Source: Clostridiales bacterium
Lineage (GTDB): Bacteria; Bacillota; Clostridia; Oscillospirales; QAMX01
NCBI GenBank assembly: GCA_016285815.1
Contig: JAEERN010000138.1
Location: 1-24,149, forward strand
Reading direction: 5' to 3'
Length of the DNA: 24,149 nt
Under the pieces are notes generated by a model. It was not told where the DNA came from. It saw nothing but the letters and a program-made list of their open reading frames with translations, and searched no databases. The position numbers were made by a program, and so were the translations under genes. Position 1 is the stretch's first letter. The number at the start of each line of letters is the position of its first letter. Below, piece after piece: positions 1 through 7,615 of this stretch.

Positions 1-2
1 GC

Positions 3-65
3 TGCGCTGGGACCTTGGTCTGGCTGAAGACGGTGGGCGTCCGGCGGTACGGGACAGTCGGCTGA
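3..65 (+). CDS. Possible C-terminal end of a plus-strand gene (partial)
   Basis: Reading from base 3 gives about 20 codons that end in TGA at 63-65, with the residues CALGTLVWLKTVGVRRYGTV followed by a final glycine. A hydrophobic stretch followed by basic residues is the kind of tail seen on MATE-type multidrug transporters and other polytopic membrane proteins, but the fragment is too short to assign. Its stop lies 19 bases before a strong hairpin, the expected place for a terminator serving both converging genes. The other two plus frames are less attractive: one stops early and one runs on through the hairpin. Treat it as a probable gene end of unknown function. Confidence 0.35.
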   Translation, partial: CAGTLVWLKTVGVRRYGTVG

Positions 66-71
66 GGATAA

Positions 72-120
72 ACAAAAAAACGAGGTCCGGCATTTCCCTT
101 CGGAAATGCCGGACCCTTTT
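72..120. terminator. Strong intrinsic terminator, probably bidirectional
   Basis: A perfect 14-bp stem (arms 84-97 and 102-115) closes on a CTTC loop at 98-101. On the minus strand it is followed by TCG and a run of seven T (74-80 read in reverse), so it ends the seven-gene minus-strand run whose last stop codon is at 141. On the plus strand it is followed by CTTTTC, enough for a weaker terminator of the gene ending at 65. Confidence 0.9.
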
Positions 121-140
121 CATCGATCCGTTCACGTTTT

Positions 141-386
141 TCACCGGTGCGGACCGGTCCCGTCCGCCTCGCCGGGCGAGGCGAACAGGGCGCAGCCGCT
201 GCGGCGGAAATGGTCGATCAGTTCACGCGCCCGGGTTTCAGAGATCCCATAGTGGGCCGAGGTGCAGGAAAGGCAGAGGAATTCCGTCGCACCGCGGTTG
301 AACAGCTTTTTGTACAGGCCGACGTCGTCCCCCGTGAGCGGCCGGCCGCACCGGAAACAGCGGCCCGGTCCTATTCCAGATCCCAT
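141..386 (-). CDS. Small zinc-ribbon-like protein, function unknown
   Basis: The 81-residue product has two CxxC pairs, CFRC near residues 10-13 and CLSC near 38-41, about 24 residues apart. This is the usual layout of a four-cysteine zinc ribbon. The second half is a charged, probably helical segment (ETRARELIDHFRRSGC). There is no signal peptide or membrane span, so it should be cytoplasmic. Short proteins of this layout are common in Clostridia but I know of no assigned role. The ATG lies inside the end of the upstream glycosidase-like gene, giving a 16-base overlap, and only a weak purine stretch precedes it, so translation may depend on the upstream gene. It is the last gene before the terminator. 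Confidence 0.7.
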   Translation of the reverse strand: MGSGIGPGRCFRCGRPLTGDDVGLYKKLFNRGATEFLCLSCTSAHYGISETRARELIDHFRRSGCALFASPGEADGTGPHR

Positions 387-1372
387 AGCTTTCGGATGCC
401 CGGAACGTCGTACGCCGAGGAGAAGCCGATGGATTCCGTCGCGCCGTCCCAGCCGTCGCGCCCGTTGTAGTAGAGCCGCAGCTCGCCGCCGAAGCGGACC
501 AGATCGAGCTGGTAGACGAACTGGCTCTTGAACCCTTCGGTCGGCGGCAGGACGGGGTTTTCCGGCGACTCGCGCCAGACGATCCCGTCTTCGCTGAAAA
601 GCTGGTTGATCGCGCTGTGCGGCCGCCCCGCCCCGTCGAGATAAATGGAGTTGTACAGAGCGGTATAGCCGTCGTCCGCACCGAAGACCTTGATAGCCCC
701 GGCGCCGTAGTTGCGGTGCGGGATCCGGGGATCCGGCGACAGGATAGGCGAGCCGTGCTTGACGAAGGGGCCGAAGGGGGTCGGCGCATCGGCGAAGCTG
801 ACGTATTTAGGCTCTTCGTAGTTGCAGAGCGGCAGCATCACGGTCCCGGCGGAGTAATAGAGACGGAAGCGCCCGGGCGCGAGGCGGACCATGTGAGGGT
901 TGCGGGCCTGGACGGCCAGATAGGGCTTTTCGTCGTGCTCCCGCTCCCAGTCCTGCTCCGGGTACAGCACGGGGACCGGGTCGGACCAGTGCTCCAGATC
1001 GGGGCTTTTGCGCCAGGCGATAAAGTTCGTCGCCCCGCAGGCCTCGAACTCTTCTCTGGCCGCCACCACGGTGGTGTAGACGATCCAGTCGCCGCCCTCG
1101 TGGAACAGGGCCGAGGGGCCCACGCGCCACGGCCACTTGCGCTCGAGGGTCCAGCGGACGCCGTCCGGCGAGGAGAGGTGGTGATAAAAGGGGGTGAAAT
1201 CCTCGTAAAAGCCGTGATAGAACGCGTGCCAGAGGCCGTCGAACTGTCCGGGCGTCAGGATCTGGGGGTCCCCGATGGCAAAGCCCGCCCGCGGCGTCCG
1301 GAAAAAGCCGATGACCGGGTTTTCGGGACAGTCGCGCCAGTCGCTGCGGCGGAACACGGGGGCGGCCGTCAT
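371..1372 (-). CDS. Five-bladed beta-propeller glycoside hydrolase-like protein (GH43/GH32/GH130 type)
   Basis: The 333-residue protein has the blade pattern of the GH32/43/68/117/130 propellers: GDPQIL near residues 34-39, a position where such families carry a catalytic Asp, then SSPDGVRWT, RVGPSALF, RNPHMVRL, FRLYYSAG, GAGAIKVFG and LRLYYNGRDGWDG repeats. It has no signal peptide, so it probably acts in the cytoplasm on oligosaccharides taken up by the cell. Substrate and exact family cannot be read from the sequence; GH43 and GH130-like are both possible. ATG at 1372 overlaps the metY stop as ATGA, with GGAGG about 10 bases upstream, so the two genes look translationally coupled. A glycosidase-like gene behind metY is an odd partner. 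Confidence 0.72.
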   Translation of the reverse strand: MTAAPVFRRSDWRDCPENPVIGFFRTPRAGFAIGDPQILTPGQFDGLWHAFYHGFYEDFTPFYHHLSSPDGVRWTLERKWPWRVGPSALFHEGGDWIVYTTVVAAREEFEACGATNFIAWRKSPDLEHWSDPVPVLYPEQDWEREHDEKPYLAVQARNPHMVRLAPGRFRLYYSAGTVMLPLCNYEEPKYVSFADAPTPFGPFVKHGSPILSPDPRIPHRNYGAGAIKVFGADDGYTALYNSIYLDGAGRPHSAINQLFSEDGIVWRESPENPVLPPTEGFKSQFVYQLDLVRFGGELRLYYNGRDGWDGATESIGFSSAYDVPGIRKLWDLE

Positions 1373-2655
1373 GCCTGAGAGGCCTCCAGCGCCGCGTCGA
1401 TGTCCGCCAGCACGTCCTCCGTGGCCTCCAGGCCGAGGGACAGACGGACGGTCCCCGCGGAGATGCCGCAGGCGGCCAGTTCCTCGTCGGTCAGCTGGGA
1501 GTGGGTCGTGGTGGCGGGGTGGCTGACCAGACTGATGGAGTCGCCCAGATTGGCGACGTTGCCCAGCAGCCGCAGGCTGTCGATGAACTTCCCGCCGGCC
1601 TCGCGGCCGCCGCGGATCTCAAAGCTGAGCATCCCGCCGAAGCCCTTGGGAAACAGACGGCGGCCCAGCTCGTAATAGGGACTGGAGGGGACCATGGGCG
1701 AGTTGACCCGCTCGACGGCGGGGTGGCCGTCCAGATGCTCCGCCACCTGGCGGGAGCTGGCCGACAGATAGTCCATGCGGATGGCGAGGGTCTCGAGGCC
1801 CTTGAGGAACTGGTATGAGTTGAACGGCGACAGACACGCGCCGAGATCGCGCAGCATACAGGCGCGCAGCATGCCCGCCAGCGCCGCCGGGCCGAAGGCC
1901 TCGGCGAAGGAGATCCCGTGGTACGAGGGGTTGGGTCTCCAGAGGTTCGAAAAGCGCTCGTTGCCCGTCCACGGGAAGGAGCCGACGTCCACGACGACGC
2001 CGCCCATGACGGCCCCCTGGCCGCCGATGTATTTGGTGGCGCTGGTGACGACGACGTCGGCGCCGTGTTCGGCGGGGCAGAAGAGATAGGGGGTGAAGGT
2101 GTTGTCGATGACCAGCGGGATCCCGTGGCGGTGGGCGATCCCGGCCAGCGCGTCCACGTCGACCAGATCGCAGGTGGGGTTGCCCATGCTCTCGGCGAAG
2201 AGGCACTTGGTGCGGTCGTCGATGGCGGCCTCAAAGCCCGCGGGATCCGACGGGTGGACGAAGGTCACGCCGATGCCGGAGCGCGAGAGCGTGTGGGAGA
2301 ACATATTGATGGCGCCGCCGTAGATGCAGTTGGACGAGACGAAGTTGTCGCCCTGTTCGCACAGGGTCAGCATCAGCGCGTAGATGGCGGCATGGCCGCT
2401 GGAGAAGGCGGCGGCCGCCGCGCCCTTTTCCAGCGCGGCCATTCGCGTTTCGAAGACCGTCGTGGTGGGGTTGGACAGGCGGGTGTACAGATCGCCGGAC
2501 TCTTCCAGACTGAAGAGGCGGCGTCCGCGCTCCGTGGTGCCCAGGTCGTAGGCGTTGGTCAGATAGATGGGGACGTTGGTGGCGTGGGAAAAGCCGTCCG
2601 GCTCCCAGCCGAGGTGCAGCATCTCCGTGCGGGGATCGCAAGCGGGTCGGTCCAT
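1369..2655 (-). CDS. metY: O-acetylhomoserine aminocarboxypropyltransferase / sulfhydrylase, PLP-dependent
   Basis: The 428-residue product is a Cys/Met-metabolism PLP enzyme of the MetY type, which makes homocysteine from O-acetylhomoserine and sulfide. Visible landmarks are the YTRLSNPTT segment near residue 57, SSGHAA near 85, the PLP-ring Asp in VIDNTF (about D184), the Schiff-base lysine in SATKYIGG (K208), and the C-terminal substrate-binding SHPATTTHSQL. Length fits the family (about 425-430). ATG at 2655 follows AGAAAGGAAC with good spacing. A 55-base gap separates it from the GerMN gene upstream, and I see no SAM riboswitch, T-box or promoter there, so it is probably transcribed from the two-component operon. 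A related cystathionine-type activity cannot be excluded, but length and motifs favour MetY. Confidence 0.93.
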   Translation of the reverse strand: MDRPACDPRTEMLHLGWEPDGFSHATNVPIYLTNAYDLGTTERGRRLFSLEESGDLYTRLSNPTTTVFETRMAALEKGAAAAAFSSGHAAIYALMLTLCEQGDNFVSSNCIYGGAINMFSHTLSRSGIGVTFVHPSDPAGFEAAIDDRTKCLFAESMGNPTCDLVDVDALAGIAHRHGIPLVIDNTFTPYLFCPAEHGADVVVTSATKYIGGQGAVMGGVVVDVGSFPWTGNERFSNLWRPNPSYHGISFAEAFGPAALAGMLRACMLRDLGACLSPFNSYQFLKGLETLAIRMDYLSASSRQVAEHLDGHPAVERVNSPMVPSSPYYELGRRLFPKGFGGMLSFEIRGGREAGGKFIDSLRLLGNVANLGDSISLVSHPATTTHSQLTDEELAACGISAGTVRLSLGLEATEDVLADIDAALEASQA

Positions 2656-2710
2656 GATTTTCGTTCCTTTCTGGCTCTGTTTTCGGTTTGGTTCGGGAAA
2701 GACGGGGCGG

Positions 2711-3625
2711 TCAGCGCACGCCGGACCGAAGCAGGGTATAGTCCGGCTTCAGCGCGGAGCGGAGGGAGATCCCCGCCAGATCGGGCGTTCGATTTTCGAT
2801 GGAGAGGCGGACCTCTGCGACTCCGTCCAGCGAGGCGGCGGTGTCGACGATGCTGTACACCGCCAGGCGCGCCGCGGCGGCGTCGTCGCACAGGGCGTCG
2901 TAAAACTCGGCGGAGAGGTCCAGATACAGACAGTCGCCGTACAGCGAGACCGAGTTGACCAGAGTTCCCTCCGGAACGGCGCCCCCGGCGCCGTTCTCCA
3001 CCAGATAGGACAGCACGACGCGCGGCAGGAACTCGTATCCCCGGCAGGTGAACGAGCGGGACCGGGCCTCCAGACGGCCGCTGCCGTCCGCCAGATAGAG
3101 CGTCACGCCGACGGTCTCGCTTTCGAACTGGGAAAAGCCGGTGAGATAGTTCTCCGGCGAAAGGGCGCGATAGTCGGACAGATAGATGCCGTCCGTCAGG
3201 AAGAAGATCTGGGAGATGCCGTCCAGCCCGAAAAAGGTCCGGACCGTGCAGTACCGCGCCATGGCCGAATCGGCCGGCGACATGGCGGAGAACTCCCGGG
3301 AGAGGTCCACGTAGAGCGAATCGTTCCGCCGGACGGCGGAGCGGAGAGAGACGTCCGGCGAAAAGGCCGTGTGCATCCCCTGACCGGCGGGCCTCTGCAT
3401 GAGCCGGTGCATCAGAGCGGCGTACAGCGCGTCTCCGCTGCCGGACACGGTGGTCAGGGACACCCGCTCATAGCCGAATTGTTCTCCGGCGCCCTCGTCG
3501 TTGACGTACCAGACGGCGTAGCGGCTGCGGCGGGAGACCGAGGTGAGATAGGGGATCAGAAAAGCCGCGGCGATGGAGAGCGCCAGCAGCAGGAGCACGG
3601 CGATAAGGACGAAGCGCTTTTTCAC
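2711..3625 (-). CDS. Membrane-anchored protein with two GerMN domains
   Basis: The 304-residue product starts with MKKR and one membrane span (about residues 5-27), without a lipobox, so most of it should lie outside the membrane. Two GerMN-type repeats follow: about 37-147 (ALYAALMHRL, then LYVDLSREF) and about 172-280 (EFLPRVVLSYL, then LYLDLSAEFYD). The repeated hydrophobic-D-L-S-x-E-F motif is the hallmark of GerM of Bacillus and of LpqB of actinobacteria. I chose GTG at 3625 because it overlaps the kinase stop as GTGA and is followed at once by a signal-anchor; the open frame runs further upstream only inside the kinase gene. Position next to the kinase suggests that it modulates the sensor or acts in cell-wall or spore-envelope assembly (inference). 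Confidence 0.85.
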   Translation of the reverse strand: MKKRFVLIAVLLLLALSIAAAFLIPYLTSVSRRSRYAVWYVNDEGAGEQFGYERVSLTTVSGSGDALYAALMHRLMQRPAGQGMHTAFSPDVSLRSAVRRNDSLYVDLSREFSAMSPADSAMARYCTVRTFFGLDGISQIFFLTDGIYLSDYRALSPENYLTGFSQFESETVGVTLYLADGSGRLEARSRSFTCRGYEFLPRVVLSYLVENGAGGAVPEGTLVNSVSLYGDCLYLDLSAEFYDALCDDAAAARLAVYSIVDTAASLDGVAEVRLSIENRTPDLAGISLRSALKPDYTLLRSGVR

Positions 3626-5034
3626 GGGCGTCCGCCTCCCTTCGCCGGGGGCTCCGCGGGCTCGACCGCGGGCAGAAGGACGGTGAAGCGCGCGCCGTGG
3701 GGCGTGCGGTTCTCGGCGGAGATCGAGCCGTTCAGCGAGCGAACGGCGGCGTCGACGATGGCGAGGCCCAGTCCGGTGCCGCCGGTGGTCCGGGCGCGGG
3801 CGCGGTCCACGCGGTAAAAGCGGTCGAAGATGCGGCGGATGTCCGCTTCGGGGATGCCCTCGCCGTCGTCGTCCACGATGAAGTGGATGGTGCCGTCGCG
3901 GCTGAACAGGTAGACGCGGACCTCGGAGCCGTCCTTGCCGTATTTCACGGCGTTCTCGATGAGGTTGAAAAAGATCTGGTACATGAGGTCGTAGTTCGAG
4001 GCGGCGTAGCACCCCTCCTGCAGCTCGCGCCGGATGACGAGGCCGGCGTCCGCCGCGGGCAGGTCCAGCATCCGGCAGACGTCCTCCGCCACCGAGCGCA
4101 TGTCCACGCGGGCGGCGCCCACGGCCGCCGCGCTGGCGTCGTACTTGGAAATCTGGAGAAGACGCGAGCAGATGCGGGTCAGCCGGTCGATCTCGTTGTT
4201 GATGTCCGTCAGAAAGTCGCGGGTGTCCTCGGGCGAGATGTCCGGCGTGAACAGGATGGATTCGCTCAGCAGCTTGACGGCGGCCAGCGGGGTCTTCAGT
4301 TCGTGGGACGCGTCGGAGACGAAACGGCGGCGCAGCTCTTCCGTCCGGGCCTGGCGAACGGCAAAATCGTCCAGCATCCGGCCGCAGTAGGAGAGCTCGT
4401 CGTGTCCCGACAGGCCGACGGGCGAGGAATAGATCCCGGCGGCGAACCGCTCGGTCCCCGCCGAGAGCCGGTTCGCCGTGCGGGCGAACAGAACGATCTG
4501 GCCGATCAGAAACCCCAGCGGCGGCAGCAGGGCCAGAAGGCCGATCAGCGCGGCTGCGGCGCCGGCGTTCTGGTAGATCCGGGCCGTCTGGGGGTCGGAA
4601 TAGCGAAGGTAGACCAGCGCCGGACCGGAGCCGCCGTCATAGGAGGCCAGATGGTTCCAGACGAACTGCGCCCCCTCGTAGTCGAAGGAGTAGACGGTCT
4701 CGCCGCTCAGCGCGGCCTCCGTGCCGGGCAGCAGCAGCGTCTTGCCGATCAGGCTGTCGGAGCGGGAGGTGTCGACGGAGACGGAGAGGTCCGGCCCGGT
4801 GACCACGACCCGCAGCGCGGAGGGGAATCCCTCTTCCAGCGGCGAAAAAGCGCCGTTCTCAGCCAGGTCCCGGCGGATGGCGGCGGAGAGATCGGTCAGG
4901 ATCGCCTGCTTGCTGTTGCCGAGCGCCCGGCGCAGAACGGCGGGAAAGACGACGCCGACCAAAAGCGCGGCGGAAAGCGTGAACAGCGCCGCGCAGAGAG
5001 ACAGCTTGAAAGAAAAGCGGGAAAGATATCGCAT
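3622..5034 (-). CDS. Sensor histidine kinase (membrane, PhoR/WalK-like)
   Basis: The 470-residue kinase has an N-terminal span (about 12-34), an extracellular region of about 120 residues, a second span (about 158-183), a short linker, a dimerisation/phosphoacceptor helix with DASHELKTPL (His244), and an HATPase domain with the N box (N357, N361), G1 box VDDDGEGIP (388-396), F box FDRFYRVD and G2 box GGTGLGL (418-424). All catalytic motifs are intact. It should phosphorylate the response regulator encoded 52 bases upstream. Start ATG at 5034 has GAGGAGG about 11 bases ahead. The stop overlaps the GerMN gene's GTG, so the two are coupled. The order and the Asp-rich G1 box fit envelope-stress or wall-homeostasis kinases, but the signal is unknown. 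Confidence 0.93.
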   Translation of the reverse strand: MRYLSRFSFKLSLCAALFTLSAALLVGVVFPAVLRRALGNSKQAILTDLSAAIRRDLAENGAFSPLEEGFPSALRVVVTGPDLSVSVDTSRSDSLIGKTLLLPGTEAALSGETVYSFDYEGAQFVWNHLASYDGGSGPALVYLRYSDPQTARIYQNAGAAAALIGLLALLPPLGFLIGQIVLFARTANRLSAGTERFAAGIYSSPVGLSGHDELSYCGRMLDDFAVRQARTEELRRRFVSDASHELKTPLAAVKLLSESILFTPDISPEDTRDFLTDINNEIDRLTRICSRLLQISKYDASAAAVGAARVDMRSVAEDVCRMLDLPAADAGLVIRRELQEGCYAASNYDLMYQIFFNLIENAVKYGKDGSEVRVYLFSRDGTIHFIVDDDGEGIPEADIRRIFDRFYRVDRARARTTGGTGLGLAIVDAAVRSLNGSISAENRTPHGARFTVLLPAVEPAEPPAKGGGRP

Positions 5035-5086
5035 GGCTCAGAGGCCCTCCTCGGATGCGGGCGAGAGGATTTGTCCGGCGGCGCGT

Positions 5087-5770
5087 TCAGGGCTTGTAGT
5101 AATAGCCGACGCCCCACTTGGTCAGGATGTAGACGGGCTCGGCGGGGTTGGCCTCCAGCTTTTCGCGCAGGCGGCGGATGTGGACGTCCACCGTGCGGAT
5201 GTCGCCGGGATAGTAATAGCCCCAGATGGTGTTCAGCAGCGCTTCGCGGCTGAACACGCTGTTGGGAGAGCGGACGAGGAACTCGAGAAGATCGAACTCC
5301 TTGGGAGTCAGATCCGCCTTGCGGTCGCCGACGGTGGCCGTGCGCTCGCTCAGGTCGAGAACGATGGGGCCCGCGTCCAGCTTCGAGTTGTTGAGGCCGG
5401 CATAGCTGTGGGTCATGCTGCGGCGCAGGATGGCGCGGATGCGGGCCTTGAGCTCCAGCACGTTGAAGGGCTTGGACAGATAGTCGTCCGCCCCGTGCTC
5501 AAAGCCCAGAAGCTTGTCCGTGTCCTCGCCCTTGGCGGTGACCATGATGATGGGCACCTTGGAGAACTCGCGGATGGTCTTGCACACCTCGAGCCCGCCG
5601 ATCTTGGGCAGCATCAGGTCCAGAACGATCAAATCGTAGTTGTTCTTGCGGGCCAGCTCCAGCGCGTCCTCCCCGTTGTAGACGGTGTCCACGTCGTAGC
5701 CCTCGTTTTCCAGATTGAACTTCATGCCTTTGACCAGCAGCTTTTCATCGTCGACGATCAGGATCCTCAT
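5087..5770 (-). CDS. OmpR/PhoB-family response regulator (WalR-like)
   Basis: The 227-residue regulator has a receiver domain with the acidic pair D8/D9, phosphoacceptor D51 (LIVLDLMLP), T78 and K100 (SKPF), then a winged-helix DNA-binding domain (about 130-227) containing LTPKEFDLLEFL, the recognition region VDVHIRRLREKLE and the C-terminal GVGYYYKP wing. Sequence style is close to WalR/PhoP/PhoB of Firmicutes, but no paralogue assignment is possible from one locus. ATG at 5770 follows AAGGAG (7-base spacer). It lies 27 bases after the comEA-like gene and 52 bases before its kinase, consistent with co-transcription. Confidence 0.94.
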   Translation of the reverse strand: MRILIVDDEKLLVKGMKFNLENEGYDVDTVYNGEDALELARKNNYDLIVLDLMLPKIGGLEVCKTIREFSKVPIIMVTAKGEDTDKLLGFEHGADDYLSKPFNVLELKARIRAILRRSMTHSYAGLNNSKLDAGPIVLDLSERTATVGDRKADLTPKEFDLLEFLVRSPNSVFSREALLNTIWGYYYPGDIRTVDVHIRRLREKLEANPAEPVYILTKWGVGYYYKP

Positions 5771-5797
5771 GTCTCTTTCTCCTTACGGTTGGGGATG

Positions 5798-6145
5798 TCA
5801 TTTCTCGGTGATTTTCAGGACCTCCGCGGCCTTCAGACAGGTGGCCCGCCCGATGCCGGGGACCAGCGAGAGCTGTTCCAGAGAGGTAAAGCCGCCGAGC
5901 TCCCGGCGCAGGGCCAGGATCCCGGAGGCATAGCGGCCGACGCCGGGCAGACCGGCCAGCACCGGACCGGTGACGCGGTTCACGTCCAGCCGGTCCGCGC
6001 CGCCGGAGACCAGACGGTACGGCTCGCGCGGAGGCGTCGGAGCGGGGGAGTACGTCCGCCGGGTGCCGGACGGGATCCGCCCCAGCGCCGCCGCGCCGAA
6101 CAGAAGAGCCGCGGCCGCCAGCGCGGCGAGGGGCGCTTTTTTCAC
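5798..6145 (-). CDS. ComEA-like helix-hairpin-helix protein, membrane anchored
   Basis: The 115-residue protein has an N-terminal hydrophobic anchor (KKAPLAALAAAALLFGAAAL), a proline-rich linker, and a C-terminal pair of helix-hairpin-helix motifs: LDVNRVTGPVLAGLPGVG and then LSLVPGIGRATCLKAAEVL. This is the layout of ComEA, the surface DNA receptor of natural transformation. I place the start at the GTG at 6145 rather than the GTG at 6157, because GAGGTGA lies 9 bases before 6145 and would itself be the ribosome binding site, while the upstream GTG has none. No comEB/comEC neighbour is visible. It heads the minus-strand run that continues into the response regulator, which is unusual company for a competence protein. 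Confidence 0.8.
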   Translation of the reverse strand: MKKAPLAALAAAALLFGAAALGRIPSGTRRTYSPAPTPPREPYRLVSGGADRLDVNRVTGPVLAGLPGVGRYASGILALRRELGGFTSLEQLSLVPGIGRATCLKAAEVLKITEK

Positions 6146-6183
6146 GGGAGCGGTCACCTCGGAAACAAAAATCAGAATGAATC

Positions 6184-6212
6184 TTGAAAAAGCGTTGGAA
6201 ATATGGTATCAT
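6184..6212 (+). promoter_or_regulatory. SigA-type promoter for dacF
   Basis: TTGAAA at 6184-6189 and TATCAT at 6207-6212 are separated by 17 bases, close to consensus and in an AT-rich stretch unlike the surrounding sequence. Transcription would begin near 6219, leaving an untranslated leader of about 80 bases before the dacF start at 6302. Confidence 0.75.
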
Positions 6213-6268
6213 AAAAAGAGCGGAGACAGGGTTGTTTCGGTTTGTCTAATCTGCTCAATTTATTACAG

Positions 6269-6285
6269 GCTCTATTATAGCACAG
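6269..6285 (-). promoter_or_regulatory. Extended -10 promoter candidate for the comEA-like / two-component run
   Basis: Read on the minus strand, TGTGCTATAAT gives a perfect -10 (TATAAT, 6273-6278 on the plus strand is its complement region, shifted by one or two bases) preceded by an extended TGn. No good -35 is present; that region overlaps the dacF ribosome binding site and start codon. It lies about 125 bases upstream of the chosen start of the first gene. Confidence 0.5.
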
Positions 6286-6301
6286 AACCGCGGGGAAGGC
6301 C

Positions 6302-7615
6302 ATGAAAAATTTAAAAAAATATTTCACCTTTTTTTATATACTTTTGATATTGGTCTCTTTGGCCGCTCCGGCGGCCGCGGCGGGAGACTTTTCCGTCGAA
6401 TGCCGTTCTGCCATTTTGGTGGACGTCAACACGGGTCAGGTGATCTTTGAACAGAACGCCGACGCGCGGCAGTACCCCGCGTCGCTGACGAAGATCATGA
6501 CGGCCCTGATCGTCATGGACAGCTGCAGCCTGTCCGAGACCGTGACGGTGACGAGGACCGCGCTGGCGGGGCTGGACGAGGCGGGAAGCTCCGTCGGCCT
6601 GCGCGAGGGCGAGATCATGTCCGTGGAGAACCTGCTGTACTGCATGCTGGTCTCTTCGGGGAACGACGCGGCCAGCGTGCTGGCCGAGCACGTCGGCGGG
6701 ACGGTGGAGGCCTTCGTGGTCCGGATGAACGAGCGCGCCGCGGCCCTCGGCTGTACGGGGACGCGCTATCAGAATCCACACGGTCTGCACAGCGAGGACC
6801 ACTATACCACCGCGCGGGACCTTTACATCATCACCCGCGCCTTCCTGGCCGTGCCGAAGCTGACGGAGATCGCCAACACCGTGTCCTACGTGGTGCCGGC
6901 CACCAACAAGTCGGACCAGCGCATCCTGAACACCACCAACTATCTGATCTCCGGCGTCAGCACCAGCCGGTACATCTACACCTATGCCCGCGGCATCAAG
7001 ACGGGGACCACGACCCCGGCGGGGTACTGTCTGATCTCGTCGGCGGAGAAGAACGGGCTCTATCTGGTGGGCGTGATCCTGGGCTGCGGCAGGCGCGAGG
7101 ACACGGGCGAGATCATGAGCTTCGTCGAGATGAAGCGCATGTTCGAATATGGCTTCAACAACTTCTCCTACAAGACGCTGGTGGTCAGGGACCAGCCCGT
7201 GGTCGAGGTCACCGTGGAGATGAGCCAGGAGGCCGACAGCGTCGTGGCCGTGACCCAGAGCGAGATCACCTCTCTGCTGGACAACGATTTCGACAAGTCC
7301 AAGGTGGTGCTGACTCCCTGGCTGTACAGCGAGACCCTCAGCGCGCCGGTCATCAAGGGCCAGCTGCTGGGCGAGGTGGACGTCAGCTACAACGGCGTCA
7401 GCTACGGACGGGTCAAGCTGGTGGCGCTGACCGGGGTCGAGCGGTCGAACTTTCTGTATTCCATGGACAAACTCAACGAGATGCTGCACCAGCCCCGCTA
7501 TCTGATCATCGCCGGGGCCGTGGTGCTTGCCATCGTCATCTATATCGTGGTGCTGATCCTCGTGCGGCGCAGAAAGCGCCTGAGAAAACTCAAAAAAGGA
7601 AGATACGTGCTTTGA
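6302..7615 (+). CDS. dacF: D-alanyl-D-alanine carboxypeptidase (DacF/PBP5-type, peptidase S11)
   Basis: The 437-residue enzyme trims the terminal D-Ala from peptidoglycan stem peptides outside the membrane. It has a signal sequence (residues 1-27, cleavage near AAA-GDF), the serine-enzyme motifs SLTK (S61, K64), SGN (119-121) and KTG (233-235), a beta-sandwich C-terminal domain (about 290-385), then a C-terminal span (about 399-421) and a basic cytoplasmic tail. Most PBP5-type enzymes use an amphipathic helix as anchor; here a true span is seen. ATG at 6302 is preceded by GGGGAAGG with tight spacing. The first 15 codons are strikingly AT-rich, which may aid initiation. The stop overlaps the next start as TTGA. 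Whether it is vegetative or sporulation-specific cannot be told, so the symbol marks the family only. Confidence 0.92.
   Translation: MKNLKKYFTFFYILLILVSLAAPAAAAGDFSVECRSAILVDVNTGQVIFEQNADARQYPASLTKIMTALIVMDSCSLSETVTVTRTALAGLDEAGSSVGLREGEIMSVENLLYCMLVSSGNDAASVLAEHVGGTVEAFVVRMNERAAALGCTGTRYQNPHGLHSEDHYTTARDLYIITRAFLAVPKLTEIANTVSYVVPATNKSDQRILNTTNYLISGVSTSRYIYTYARGIKTGTTTPAGYCLISSAEKNGLYLVGVILGCGRREDTGEIMSFVEMKRMFEYGFNNFSYKTLVVRDQPVVEVTVEMSQEADSVVAVTQSEITSLLDNDFDKSKVVLTPWLYSETLSAPVIKGQLLGEVDVSYNGVSYGRVKLVALTGVERSNFLYSMDKLNEMLHQPRYLIIAGAVVLAIVIYIVVLILVRRRKRLRKLKKGRYVL

Noticed and set aside
2656..2710. Possible SAM riboswitch or T-box ahead of metY
   Set aside because: The gap is only 55 bases and shows no conserved stems or specifier elements, just a ribosome binding site.
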